The notes beneath the pieces were generated by a model. That model worked only from the letters and a program-made list of their open reading frames with translations. It had not been told where the DNA came from and did not search any database. Below, piece by piece: positions 1 to 6,406 of a DNA stretch of 64,000 nucleotides. A program made the position numbers and the translations under genes. The stretch spans positions 41,520-105,519 of the forward strand of contig CAJULO010000005.1 in NCBI GenBank assembly GCA_910586945.1, in the 5' to 3' direction. Positions within the stretch are counted from its first letter, which is position 1. Each line of letters begins with the position of its first letter. Source of the DNA: an uncultured Christensenellaceae bacterium (lineage in GTDB: Bacteria; Bacillota; Clostridia; Christensenellales; Borkfalkiaceae).

Positions 1-63
1 AGGTGGAGCACAAGCAAGCTCTTGTTCTAAAAGTAAAATTTGTTCTCTTGTTATCTTTTTCAT
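1..63 (-). CDS. Start of an unrecognised protein (cut by window edge)
   Basis: Only the first 21 codons are inside the window; they begin MKKITREQILLLEQ and read off the left edge without a stop. The ATG is at 63-61. No clear Shine-Dalgarno precedes it; a TATACT-like -10 sits only a few bases upstream, so the start may be leaderless or wrongly chosen. The N-terminus loosely resembles the first helix of Fic/Doc-type proteins, but it is too short to assign. Confidence 0.4.
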   Translation of the reverse strand, partial: MKKITREQILLLEQELACAPP

Positions 64-151
64 AAAAATAGTATACCCGAAATATAAAAAATTTATTTTT
101 TACTTTTCTTTTTAGAAAAATTTTGTTATACTTAAGATAATAAATCTTATT

Positions 152-180
152 TTTACAATGTAACAAGATTTATTTATAAC
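152..180 (+). promoter_or_regulatory. Promoter for tRNA-Arg(CCG)
   Basis: A TTTACA -35 (152-157) and a TATAAC -10 (175-180) are separated by 17 bases and lie about 22 bases before the tRNA 5' end. This is the expected housekeeping spacing and position; the hexamers are imperfect. Confidence 0.5.
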
Positions 181-201
181 AATTTTATAGAAAATACATA
201 T

Positions 202-278
202 GTGTCTGTAGTTCAATTGGATAGAATAACAGCCTCCGACGCTGTCGGTTCTGGGTTCGACCCCCAGCAGGCACACCA
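202..278 (+). tRNA. tRNA-Arg (anticodon CCG)
   Basis: The cloverleaf can be drawn by eye. The acceptor stem pairs 202-208 with 268-274 (one G-U). The anticodon stem ACAGC/GCTGT encloses the loop CTCCGAC, giving anticodon CCG for the CGG codon. The T arm contains GGTTCGACC, and the CCA end is encoded (276-278). It is a single tRNA followed directly by its own terminator. A second tRNA-Arg with anticodon ACG lies at 18485. Confidence 0.93.
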
Positions 279-281
279 TTT

Positions 282-314
282 ACCCTACTATTTAAAAAAA
301 TAGTAGGGTTTTTA
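282..314 (+). terminator. Rho-independent terminator after tRNA-Arg
   Basis: The arms ACCCTACTA (282-290) and TAGTAGGGT (301-309) form a perfect 9-bp stem followed by a short T run. It ends the tRNA transcript just before the next promoter at 325. Confidence 0.85.
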
Positions 315-324
315 AAATAAAGTC

Positions 325-352
325 TTGACAAATAAAAATAGAATGATATAAT
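325..352 (+). promoter_or_regulatory. Strong sigma-A-type promoter before a non-coding transcript
   Basis: A perfect TTGACA (325-330) and a perfect TATAAT (347-352) are separated by 16 bases. It is the best consensus promoter in the first part of the window, yet no ORF begins within 250 bases downstream. Confidence 0.8.
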
Positions 353-358
353 GATATG

Positions 359-556
359 ATTTGTTAATATTATCAAATGGAAGATTTAGGATAAATATAA
401 ATAAGGAGAAAGCATAGAATCTCTAAGTATCAATATCATTTTATAAAGAAGTTTTCCTCATGCAAGCGGAATTCTGTAAACTCACCCATGAAATTTAAGA
501 TAGTGCTAAAAATAAAATTAGCCATTTTAAGAGAGTTATAAACTCTCTTTTTTTAG
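359..556 (+). ncRNA. Candidate small structured RNA or terminator-containing leader
   Basis: A consensus promoter (325-352) and an intrinsic terminator (531-554) bracket about 190 bases without a convincing ORF. Pairings visible by eye are AAATGG (375-380) with CCATTT (522-527), AGGAGAA (404-410) with TTTTCCT (452-458, one G-U), and a small hairpin GCTAA (505-509)/TTAGC (518-522) next to the closing stem. The size and long closing pairing would fit a 6S-like regulatory RNA. The alternative is an orphan riboswitch or attenuator for the glycosyltransferase gene starting at 663. I do not recognise a known family from the sequence. Confidence 0.55.
531..554 (+). terminator. Intrinsic terminator of the candidate RNA
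   Basis: The arms GAGAGTT (531-537) and AACTCTC (541-547) close on a 3-base loop and are followed by seven T residues. It sits 109 bases before the next start codon. Confidence 0.85.
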
Positions 557-574
557 TATAAAATTTTGCTATGC

Positions 575-602
575 ACACAAAAATTTTACTATTCATAGAA
601 TA
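575..602 (+). promoter_or_regulatory. Candidate sigma-K (late mother-cell) promoter
   Basis: ACA (575-577), a 16-base spacer and CATAGAATA (594-602) fit the known sigma-K pattern, AC(A) - 16 or 17 bases - CATANNNTA. It lies 60 bases before the glycosyltransferase start, and no sigma-A promoter is visible after the preceding terminator. Late mother-cell expression is what would be expected for an exosporium-type collagen gene. The assignment rests on a short motif only. Confidence 0.5.
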
Positions 603-662
603 CAAATGTAGGCGTTGCCCTACGCAATAAATGAAACGACACAAAACGAATGAGAAATTGCT

Positions 663-1760
663 ATGAAGACATTAGCACTATGTATGATTGTAAAAAATGA
701 AGAGGCAGTTTTAGACAGATGTCTACAGTGTGTACAGCATATTGTTGATGAAATTATCATTGTAGATACTGGTTCTATAGATAGAACGGTTGAAATTGCT
801 AAAAAATATACCAATAAAATTTATCACTTTATATGGCAAAATGATTTTGCTACCGCTCGTAATTTTAGTTTTTCAAAAGCAACTGCAGATTATATTTTAT
901 GGTTAGATGCCGATGATATCCTTTTACCAGAAGAACAAGCTAAACTTCTTTTATTAAAAGAAGGATTTAATGGGCAAGTTGATTGTTATTTTTTGAAGTA
1001 TGATATGAATATTGCCGATGAAAATCAAGGCAGTTTTTATTTCTATAGAGAACGCATAGTAAAAAATAATCAAAATTTTTTTTGGCAAGGTGTTGTGCAT
1101 GAATTTTTAGTAATCTACGGAAATATTATGCAACTTGATATTACCATTACACATCAAAAAAACACACAAAATCTAAAACCAAATTATAGAAATTTACTCT
1201 GCTATTGTCAAAAATTTGCAAAGATAGGTACTGCTTCTGCAAGAGATATCTATTATTTTGCACGAGAACTTATCGACAATAAACTTTATTCTTTAGCAAT
1301 CTCTTTTTTAAAATATTTTCTAACCCTAAAAAGTGGTTGGAAGGAAGATAAAATCTGTGCTTGTCTATTACTTTCAAATGCCTATTTAGAAATGCATGCA
1401 GAAAAAAAAGCATTAAATGCATTATACAAAAGTTTTGCTTATACAAGTTTTAGACCGGAAATATGCTGTGCTATCGGCAATATTTTTTTGAATAATTTGC
1501 AATATAATAATGCTATTTTCTGGTATAACTTGGCAATTTCCTCTGAAAATGAAGGTAAAAAAAGCGTATTTTACTGCCAAGATTATGCAACTTTTATTCC
1601 CTATATGCAACTTTGTGTTTGCTATGATAGGTTAAACAATATTGAAAAATCCTATTTTTACAATATGCTTGCAGGCAAGTATAAACCAAATCATAAAGAT
1701 TATTTGCATAATAAAGCTTACTTTGAAAAAATTTTAAATTGCAAAGGAGAAATAAAATGA
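663..1760 (+). CDS. GT2-family glycosyltransferase with TPR-like C-terminal half
   Basis: The protein has 365 residues. The N-terminus (about 1-100) is a GT-A fold: a CMIVKNEE start strand, VDTGSIDRT, then the metal- and sugar-nucleotide-binding DADD at 82-85. The rest is helical with repeated Tyr/Leu/Ala spacing like TPR repeats, as in SunS-like protein glycosyltransferases. Its stop overlaps the start of the collagen-like gene (ATGA), so the two are translationally coupled. Known parallel: in Clostridioides difficile the glycosyltransferase SgtA is encoded beside bclA3 and modifies it. By inference this enzyme O-glycosylates threonines of the downstream collagen-like protein. The family is clear; acceptor and sugar are inferred. 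Confidence 0.85.
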   Translation: MKTLALCMIVKNEEAVLDRCLQCVQHIVDEIIIVDTGSIDRTVEIAKKYTNKIYHFIWQNDFATARNFSFSKATADYILWLDADDILLPEEQAKLLLLKEGFNGQVDCYFLKYDMNIADENQGSFYFYRERIVKNNQNFFWQGVVHEFLVIYGNIMQLDITITHQKNTQNLKPNYRNLLCYCQKFAKIGTASARDIYYFARELIDNKLYSLAISFLKYFLTLKSGWKEDKICACLLLSNAYLEMHAEKKALNALYKSFAYTSFRPEICCAIGNIFLNNLQYNNAIFWYNLAISSENEGKKSVFYCQDYATFIPYMQLCVCYDRLNNIEKSYFYNMLAGKYKPNHKDYLHNKAYFEKILNCKGEIK

Positions 1761-2842
1761 ATTTAGAACAATTTATAAAATATAACTGCAATAATGTATA
1801 TGTTATGCGTGGTTCTATGGGGCCTCAAGGTCCTACTGGTCCTCAAGGTCCAATTGGTGCAACTGGACCACAAGGCATAACAGGTCCTACTGGTCCTACT
1901 GGCCCTATTGGACCACAGGGTGTTCCTGGTATACAAGGTGCAACTGGTAACACAGGGGCTACTGGTGCTACAGGAGCTGTTGGCCCTCAAGGTCCTCAAG
2001 GTCCTCAAGGTCCTACTGGCCCACAAGGTCCTGCTGGTGCAACGGGTGCTACTGGTGCAACCGGAGCTGTTGGTCCTCAAGGTCCTCAAGGTCCTACTGG
2101 CCCTCAAGGTCCTGCTGGTGCAACGGGTGCTACTGGTGCAACCGGAGCTGTTGGTCCTCAAGGTCCTCAAGGCCCTACTGGCCCTCAAGGTCCTGCTGGT
2201 GCAACGGGAGCAACAGGCGCTACTGGTGCTACCGGAGCTACTGGCCCTACTGGTCCTACTGGTCCTACTGGCCCTGCTGGTACAACTGGTGCTGTAGGTG
2301 CAACGGGCGCTACTGGTGCTACCGGAGCTACTGGCCCTACTGGCCCTACTGGTGCAACCGGAGCTACTGGTGCTACTGGTGCTACAGGGGCAACCGGAGC
2401 TACTGGCACAAACTTTACCCCCTCTGTATTGACAAGTACCTCTCCAACTCCACAAACATCTACAGCAGGTACACCATTTACATTTGCAGCAAATACAGTA
2501 GATTTTGGTGATGCTATTGATCACACAGCTGGTTCAGCAGACTTTACAATCAATACACCTGGCATTTACATGGTTACAGCTACTGGAACATTGACCGACC
2601 CTGACGGTACAAACTTCCCTATAACAACAACCATAGCAGCAAGATTAAATGGTACAGATATCCCCGGAGGTTCAACTACAACAACCTTAACAAGTGATAC
2701 TGATAGCCAAAACATCTTTTTACAAGTTACTTTCCCCGTAACTACTCCTGGTAGTACACTTACCATTAACCCTACAGGTACTGGTATTGATTTTGCTGAT
2801 TTAAATCTCAATATAATTCAACTTGCAGATACTACACCCTAA
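1757..2842 (+). CDS. BclA-like collagen-like (exosporium-type) protein
   Basis: The start at 1757 is chosen because AAAGGAGA lies at the right distance; it gives 361 residues. Residues 1-21 form a short leader ending VYVMRGSM, followed by about 65 uninterrupted Gly-X-Y triplets (about 22-217), mostly GPT, GAT, GPQ and GPA. The last 143 residues are a Thr-rich beta domain resembling the trimerising C1q/TNF-like end of BclA proteins. No signal peptide or LPXTG signal is present, which fits a protein placed on the spore from the mother cell. Threonine in the third triplet position is abundant, giving many possible O-glycosylation sites. It is coupled to the preceding glycosyltransferase. Exosporium location is inferred from family and context. 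Confidence 0.85.
   Translation: MNLEQFIKYNCNNVYVMRGSMGPQGPTGPQGPIGATGPQGITGPTGPTGPIGPQGVPGIQGATGNTGATGATGAVGPQGPQGPQGPTGPQGPAGATGATGATGAVGPQGPQGPTGPQGPAGATGATGATGAVGPQGPQGPTGPQGPAGATGATGATGATGATGPTGPTGPTGPAGTTGAVGATGATGATGATGPTGPTGATGATGATGATGATGATGTNFTPSVLTSTSPTPQTSTAGTPFTFAANTVDFGDAIDHTAGSADFTINTPGIYMVTATGTLTDPDGTNFPITTTIAARLNGTDIPGGSTTTTLTSDTDSQNIFLQVTFPVTTPGSTLTINPTGTGIDFADLNLNIIQLADTTP
2036..2197 (+). repeat. Two 81-bp tandem repeats inside the collagen-like gene
   Basis: Each unit (2036-2116 and 2117-2197) encodes nine Gly-X-Y triplets, beginning GATGATGATGAV and ending GPTGPQGPA. Related partial copies lie on both sides. The two copies are nearly identical at the nucleotide level, which suggests recent duplication and a potential for length variation between strains. 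Confidence 0.8.
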
Positions 2843-2860
2843 TTCATTATCTACAAAAAA

Positions 2861-2888
2861 AAGGAAGGTTTAAAACCTTCCTTTTTTT
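2861..2888. terminator. Bidirectional terminator between convergent genes
   Basis: A GGAAGGT/ACCTTCC stem flanked by an A run on the left and a T run on the right. It lies between the collagen-like gene (+) and the lipoprotein gene (-) and can serve both. Confidence 0.85.
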
Positions 2889-3813
2889 AATAATTTTTTA
2901 TACGAATATTGTTGATTTTTATAGTTACTTTAGGTAAATATATACCATTTGCATTTAAATTTTCTTGTGTTCCATTAGAGCGCGCCATATAAGTTCTACC
3001 AGTAAATTTGTCTACCATTCTTACAGTATTTAAATTTTCTGTAAAATTTTCTGTGTTATTTTGCGCGTTTTGATTGTATTCTGACCTTTTATTTTCAATT
3101 GCAGTCATAAGTTCATTAAAAGTTGTTTTTGATGCATTGTTATCTAATACTGCAAATACACAATAATTATTGTCTAGTGCTGTATCTGTTGTACTGAAAT
3201 AAAACATTGATGTAACAGTATTATGCAGATATTCCACTTGACGCACTTCTTTCTTTTTGTGACTTGCTTTTGCGTATACTCTTGTTGTAAAGGCACTATC
3301 AGATTCAATTCCATCTTGTCCATATATATAGGTATAAGTTCCTATAGCTCCTTTTTCATTACTAAACCCACCGTTACGAATCTCAAATCCATTTCTGAGA
3401 GTTTCTCCATACACTACATTATTTATAGGCGTTTTTCTATTTGCATCCGCCCAAACGCTTATTGGCGTATTTGGTAAATCTTTAAAAGTGTTGTTGCGTA
3501 CAGCATCTTCATTACTAAAAGCACCTGCAATCATTTTATTATTGGCCGTTTGAAAATCATGTATAATTGTATCATTATAAAATCCACTTTCTATCATTGC
3601 TAGATAATGATTTGTTGTCTGTGGATAATATTTTCTATTCATTCTATATGTCAATTCATAATTCTTATTATTAAATGAGATAGAAACAATAAATCTAGGA
3701 GTATTACTACTACATCCCACAAATAACAATACTGCACAGCACAATAGGAAAATTGCAAAAATTGCAGATAAAATTCTTTTAGAATTAAAATTTATTTGTC
3801 CCTTAACTTTCAT
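2887..3813 (-). CDS. Cyclophilin-like peptidyl-prolyl isomerase lipoprotein
   Basis: The protein has 308 residues. A charged N-terminus, a hydrophobic segment (about 14-33) and a lipobox ending FVGC give a lipoprotein signal. The body follows the cyclophilin pattern in divergent form: TTNHYLAMIESGFYNDTIIHDF matches the FYDG..FHR strand, and a later SMFYFST...LDNNYCVFAVLD matches the SQFFI...LDGKY.VFG core. The catalytic Arg of canonical cyclophilins (FHR) is replaced here by Asp (IIHDF), so isomerase activity is doubtful and a chaperone or binding role is possible. It has its own promoter at 3848-3877. Fold assignment is fairly good; activity is uncertain. Confidence 0.7.
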   Translation of the reverse strand: MKVKGQINFNSKRILSAIFAIFLLCCAVLLFVGCSSNTPRFIVSISFNNKNYELTYRMNRKYYPQTTNHYLAMIESGFYNDTIIHDFQTANNKMIAGAFSNEDAVRNNTFKDLPNTPISVWADANRKTPINNVVYGETLRNGFEIRNGGFSNEKGAIGTYTYIYGQDGIESDSAFTTRVYAKASHKKKEVRQVEYLHNTVTSMFYFSTTDTALDNNYCVFAVLDNNASKTTFNELMTAIENKRSEYNQNAQNNTENFTENLNTVRMVDKFTGRTYMARSNGTQENLNANGIYLPKVTIKINNIRIKNY

Positions 3814-3847
3814 AAAAATATCCCTTACTTGTGGTTATTTTTTTAGT

Positions 3848-3877
3848 ATTATACTCTAAAAAGCTTATACTTGTCAA
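3848..3877 (-). promoter_or_regulatory. Promoter for the cyclophilin-like lipoprotein gene
   Basis: Read on the minus strand: TTGACA (3877-3872), an 18-base spacer, then TATAAT (3853-3848). The -10 ends about 35 bases before the start codon. Confidence 0.8.
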
Positions 3878-3889
3878 GTGTTGCAAAAA

Positions 3890-4771
3890 TTATTCTGCAC
3901 TATTAGATATATCTTCTAAAAGTATTTTATATTTTTCACATTCTTTCGCCACTTTTCGCATATCTTCTCCATATATTGAGTTTCCTAGTCTCTCACAAAA
4001 ATTCTTTTTATGATACAAGTATGCAAATCGAAATGCAATCAATACAAAAAGCAAAAAGGAAATACCTGCTAATACTGTACAGATAATGGCAAGATAGGCT
4101 ATCCAATCGCCAGAAACAAAATGTAAAAAAGGCCAAGTTACAGACATTGCTATAATACATAGTGCCATACTCGCAAGTAGAATCCAAAAAATTGGTTTAC
4201 TCTTTTTCCACGCTAAATTATATTTTGGTTGATACGCCTGTCTTAATTGTTCATCTTCTCTCTCTAATACTTTATATGTTTCCTCATATCTATCTATTCG
4301 CTTTTGTAACTGTGGACCATATTTCCATAAACATTTCTTTTTTTGCTCTTCATTCATAGCTAATATACTTTTATTATATATATCTGCAAGATTTTCAAAA
4401 TTCTGTAAATTTGTGAAATCCTCTGTATGTACTTGCAACAATCCTAACCACGCTAAATAATAGTTAGCATCTAACTCTGTCCCCTCTTTTAGCTTAGCAA
4501 TTGCACGCTCTTTTTCCCCTTTTTGAAAGAGCTCTATACTTTCATCATATATCTTATCAATGCATTTTATATGATTTAATCGCTCATTGTCCATCATTTC
4601 TTCTAAAGACACAGCAGAAACACTATATTTTTGTTCTACTTTTGCTTTTTCACTATCTGCAACAAATTGTCTTTCGGCAAGTGTTCTTGTATTTTGTTCT
4701 TGCTCTTTTGAATATGTATCTGTATCTATTCTTTCTTTCTCTATTTGAATTTCTTCATGATATTTATGCAA
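3890..4771 (-). CDS. TPR-like membrane protein of unknown function
   Basis: The protein has 293 residues and I recognise no named family. Residues 1-60 are highly charged and probably coiled coil. About 70-125 resembles a TPR pair (SIELFQKGEKERAIAKL followed by ANYYLAWLGLLQV). Two hydrophobic segments near residues 196-220 and 225-250 form a membrane hairpin, and a short charged tail follows. It begins 24 bases after ispE and is probably cotranscribed with cvpA and ispE. Related proteins pairing small zinc or TPR modules with two TM helices are common in clostridia, but their role is unknown. Confidence 0.65.
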   Translation of the reverse strand: MHKYHEEIQIEKERIDTDTYSKEQEQNTRTLAERQFVADSEKAKVEQKYSVSAVSLEEMMDNERLNHIKCIDKIYDESIELFQKGEKERAIAKLKEGTELDANYYLAWLGLLQVHTEDFTNLQNFENLADIYNKSILAMNEEQKKKCLWKYGPQLQKRIDRYEETYKVLEREDEQLRQAYQPKYNLAWKKSKPIFWILLASMALCIIAMSVTWPFLHFVSGDWIAYLAIICTVLAGISFLLFVLIAFRFAYLYHKKNFCERLGNSIYGEDMRKVAKECEKYKILLEDISNSAE

Positions 4772-4794
4772 TAGAATATTCTCCTTGAATCTCT

Positions 4795-5691
4795 TTATTT
4801 TTCTCTTTTATCTTGTCCTTCTATAATACATTGATATCCCTTTTTAATAGGAATTACAATTTTACTATTTATTTTACGACAAATACGCTGTGCCATTCTA
4901 CAAGAGGAATAAGACAAAAAAGTACCATAGATACAACTGCCTGAACCAGTTATGAGTGTGGCAAGAGATTCTGTATTTTGTAACATCTGTAAAGCTGGTT
5001 CAATATTTTTATTGATTGCCATTGCAGATGCCTGCAATGCATTTTTCATAAAAGTAGTCGCCTCTGTCAATTGCATTTTTTGCAGATGTACGATAAGTTT
5101 ATCAATGTCCGTCTGTTCATGCTGTGCTAAACTATCAAATTTTTTATAACATTTGGCAGTATTGACACTCCCTTTAGGAAAAAGTAATAGAAAGTAAAGT
5201 TTCCCTTGCATAGTTAATTTTTGTACTTTTTCACCTCTACCACTTAGGCGTGCAAGACCACCATGTAACATATATCCAGTATCACTTCCTAAAGTATCTG
5301 CTAATTCTTTTAATTTATTTCTATCTCTTATACCATATGCGTATGCCATGGCATTCAATACACCCGCACAGTCTGCAGAAGAACCACCAAGACCTGCTCC
5401 AACAGGAATATTTTTATATATATGGATATCTGCTCCATTCGTTTTAAAAACATCCATAAAGAGTTTTGCTGCTTTATAGGCATTATTATCTGCTATAGGA
5501 ATATAAGCATACCCTTTCCCTTCCATAGTTACACAAATTTCTTTATCATGCCTTGTTTTTAACTCTATCCAATCATATAAATTGATAGATGTTACAAGAC
5601 TATCTATCTTATGATAGTTCTCTTCTATGCCTACAACATTGAGTGCTAAATTTAGCTTTGCAAAACTTTTTAATCGCACTTGCGTTTGCAT
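4795..5691 (-). CDS. ispE: 4-diphosphocytidyl-2-C-methyl-D-erythritol kinase
   Basis: The 298-residue protein is a GHMP kinase of the MEP isoprenoid pathway, phosphorylating CDP-methylerythritol with ATP. It opens with the family signature KSFAKLNLALNVVG, has the ATP loop PVGAGLGGSSADCAG at about residues 95-109, and ends with the third GHMP motif LITGSGSCIYGTF. The length is normal for IspE. AAAAAGGAGT lies before the ATG. It follows cvpA after a 70-base gap that contains a perfect hairpin. In Bacillus ispE sits beside veg and rsmA; here those are about 26-30 kb away. Confidence 0.95.
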   Translation of the reverse strand: MQTQVRLKSFAKLNLALNVVGIEENYHKIDSLVTSINLYDWIELKTRHDKEICVTMEGKGYAYIPIADNNAYKAAKLFMDVFKTNGADIHIYKNIPVGAGLGGSSADCAGVLNAMAYAYGIRDRNKLKELADTLGSDTGYMLHGGLARLSGRGEKVQKLTMQGKLYFLLLFPKGSVNTAKCYKKFDSLAQHEQTDIDKLIVHLQKMQLTEATTFMKNALQASAMAINKNIEPALQMLQNTESLATLITGSGSCIYGTFLSYSSCRMAQRICRKINSKIVIPIKKGYQCIIEGQDKREK

Positions 5692-5710
5692 AGTTGTACT
5701 CCTTTTTTAT

Positions 5711-5745
5711 ATGTCTAGAGCCACAATATATGTGGCTCTAGACAT
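5711..5745 (-). other. Perfect 15-bp stem-loop in the cvpA-ispE gap
   Basis: The arms 5711-5725 and 5731-5745 are perfectly complementary (ATGTCTAGAGCCACA and its reverse complement) around a 5-base loop. On the transcribed minus strand it is followed by A residues, not a U run, and then directly by the ispE ribosome binding site. It is therefore unlikely to be an intrinsic terminator for this operon; RNA processing, stability or translation control are possible. Confidence 0.7.
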
Positions 5746-5761
5746 CATTTATATTTTTAAA

Positions 5762-6301
5762 TTATAGAGAAAATAAATTTTTTATTGGATTCCATTTGAT
5801 GATTGAAACAAGTAAATTGCCACCTTTTTCACCGAGATATGTATACATATTTTCAACAATTCTACCATTTTCAAACATTGCAATAACAGATACTATCAAC
5901 CACATAAACATAAATGCCATTACTACAGAAAAACATATACCAATTAGCTTATTGAGTATTTTAATGATAATGTTTTTCATACTAAACAACTTAATGAGTA
6001 AATTTGTAAAGATAAGTTTTATTATGTTGATTACAATAAATAATGCAATGTAATAGATAGTTAATGCTGCCCATCCGTCTAAGAATGAAACATGTGATAC
6101 AAATATTTGGTTAAGTGACTCTATCCATCTTTCTATAAATGGGATTTTTAAAATCATTCCTCCAAGTGCAAAGCAAAGAAATACAGATATAATCCATCCA
6201 AGAAAACCTTTAAAATAGAATTTTAAACATCTGTTAAATCCTTGCAAGAAACCCAATAAAGCAATACCTGCAACTACTGCTAAAAATATCCAGTTTACCA
6301 T
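5762..6301 (-). CDS. CvpA-family membrane protein
   Basis: The start at 6301 (MVNWIFLAVV) is preferred over the upstream ATG at 6322 because AAAGGAGA lies 6 bases before it; this gives 179 residues. Four long hydrophobic segments and a glycine-rich start (ALLGFLQGFNRCLKFYFKGFLGWI) match the colicin V production (CvpA) family, whose molecular role in Firmicutes is not settled. It is the first gene of the cvpA-ispE-3890 operon and has a good promoter at 6334-6362. Confidence 0.8.
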   Translation of the reverse strand: MVNWIFLAVVAGIALLGFLQGFNRCLKFYFKGFLGWIISVFLCFALGGMILKIPFIERWIESLNQIFVSHVSFLDGWAALTIYYIALFIVINIIKLIFTNLLIKLFSMKNIIIKILNKLIGICFSVVMAFMFMWLIVSVIAMFENGRIVENMYTYLGEKGGNLLVSIIKWNPIKNLFSL

Positions 6302-6333
6302 TTTATTTTCTCCTTTACACAAGCTTTTTCATC

Positions 6334-6362
6334 AGTATACCATAGATATAAAATCTTGTCAA
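6334..6362 (-). promoter_or_regulatory. Promoter of the cvpA-ispE operon
   Basis: On the minus strand, TTGACA (6362-6357), a 17-base spacer and TATACT (6339-6334), about 33 bases before the chosen start. Confidence 0.8.
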
Positions 6363-6406
6363 GTAAAAAACACTATAGAATGCTTTGGAAAACAGACTTA
6401 CTTTTT

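Noticed and set aside
2036..2197. Repeats as a possible CRISPR array
   Set aside because: The units are adjacent, in frame and encode collagen triplets; there are no unique spacers.
1763..2524. A 253-codon minus-strand open frame opposite the collagen-like gene, and other frames there
   Set aside because: They are shadows of the GC-richer Gly-X-Y repeat; composition is Ser/Thr/Cys/Arg only, and no start signals support them.
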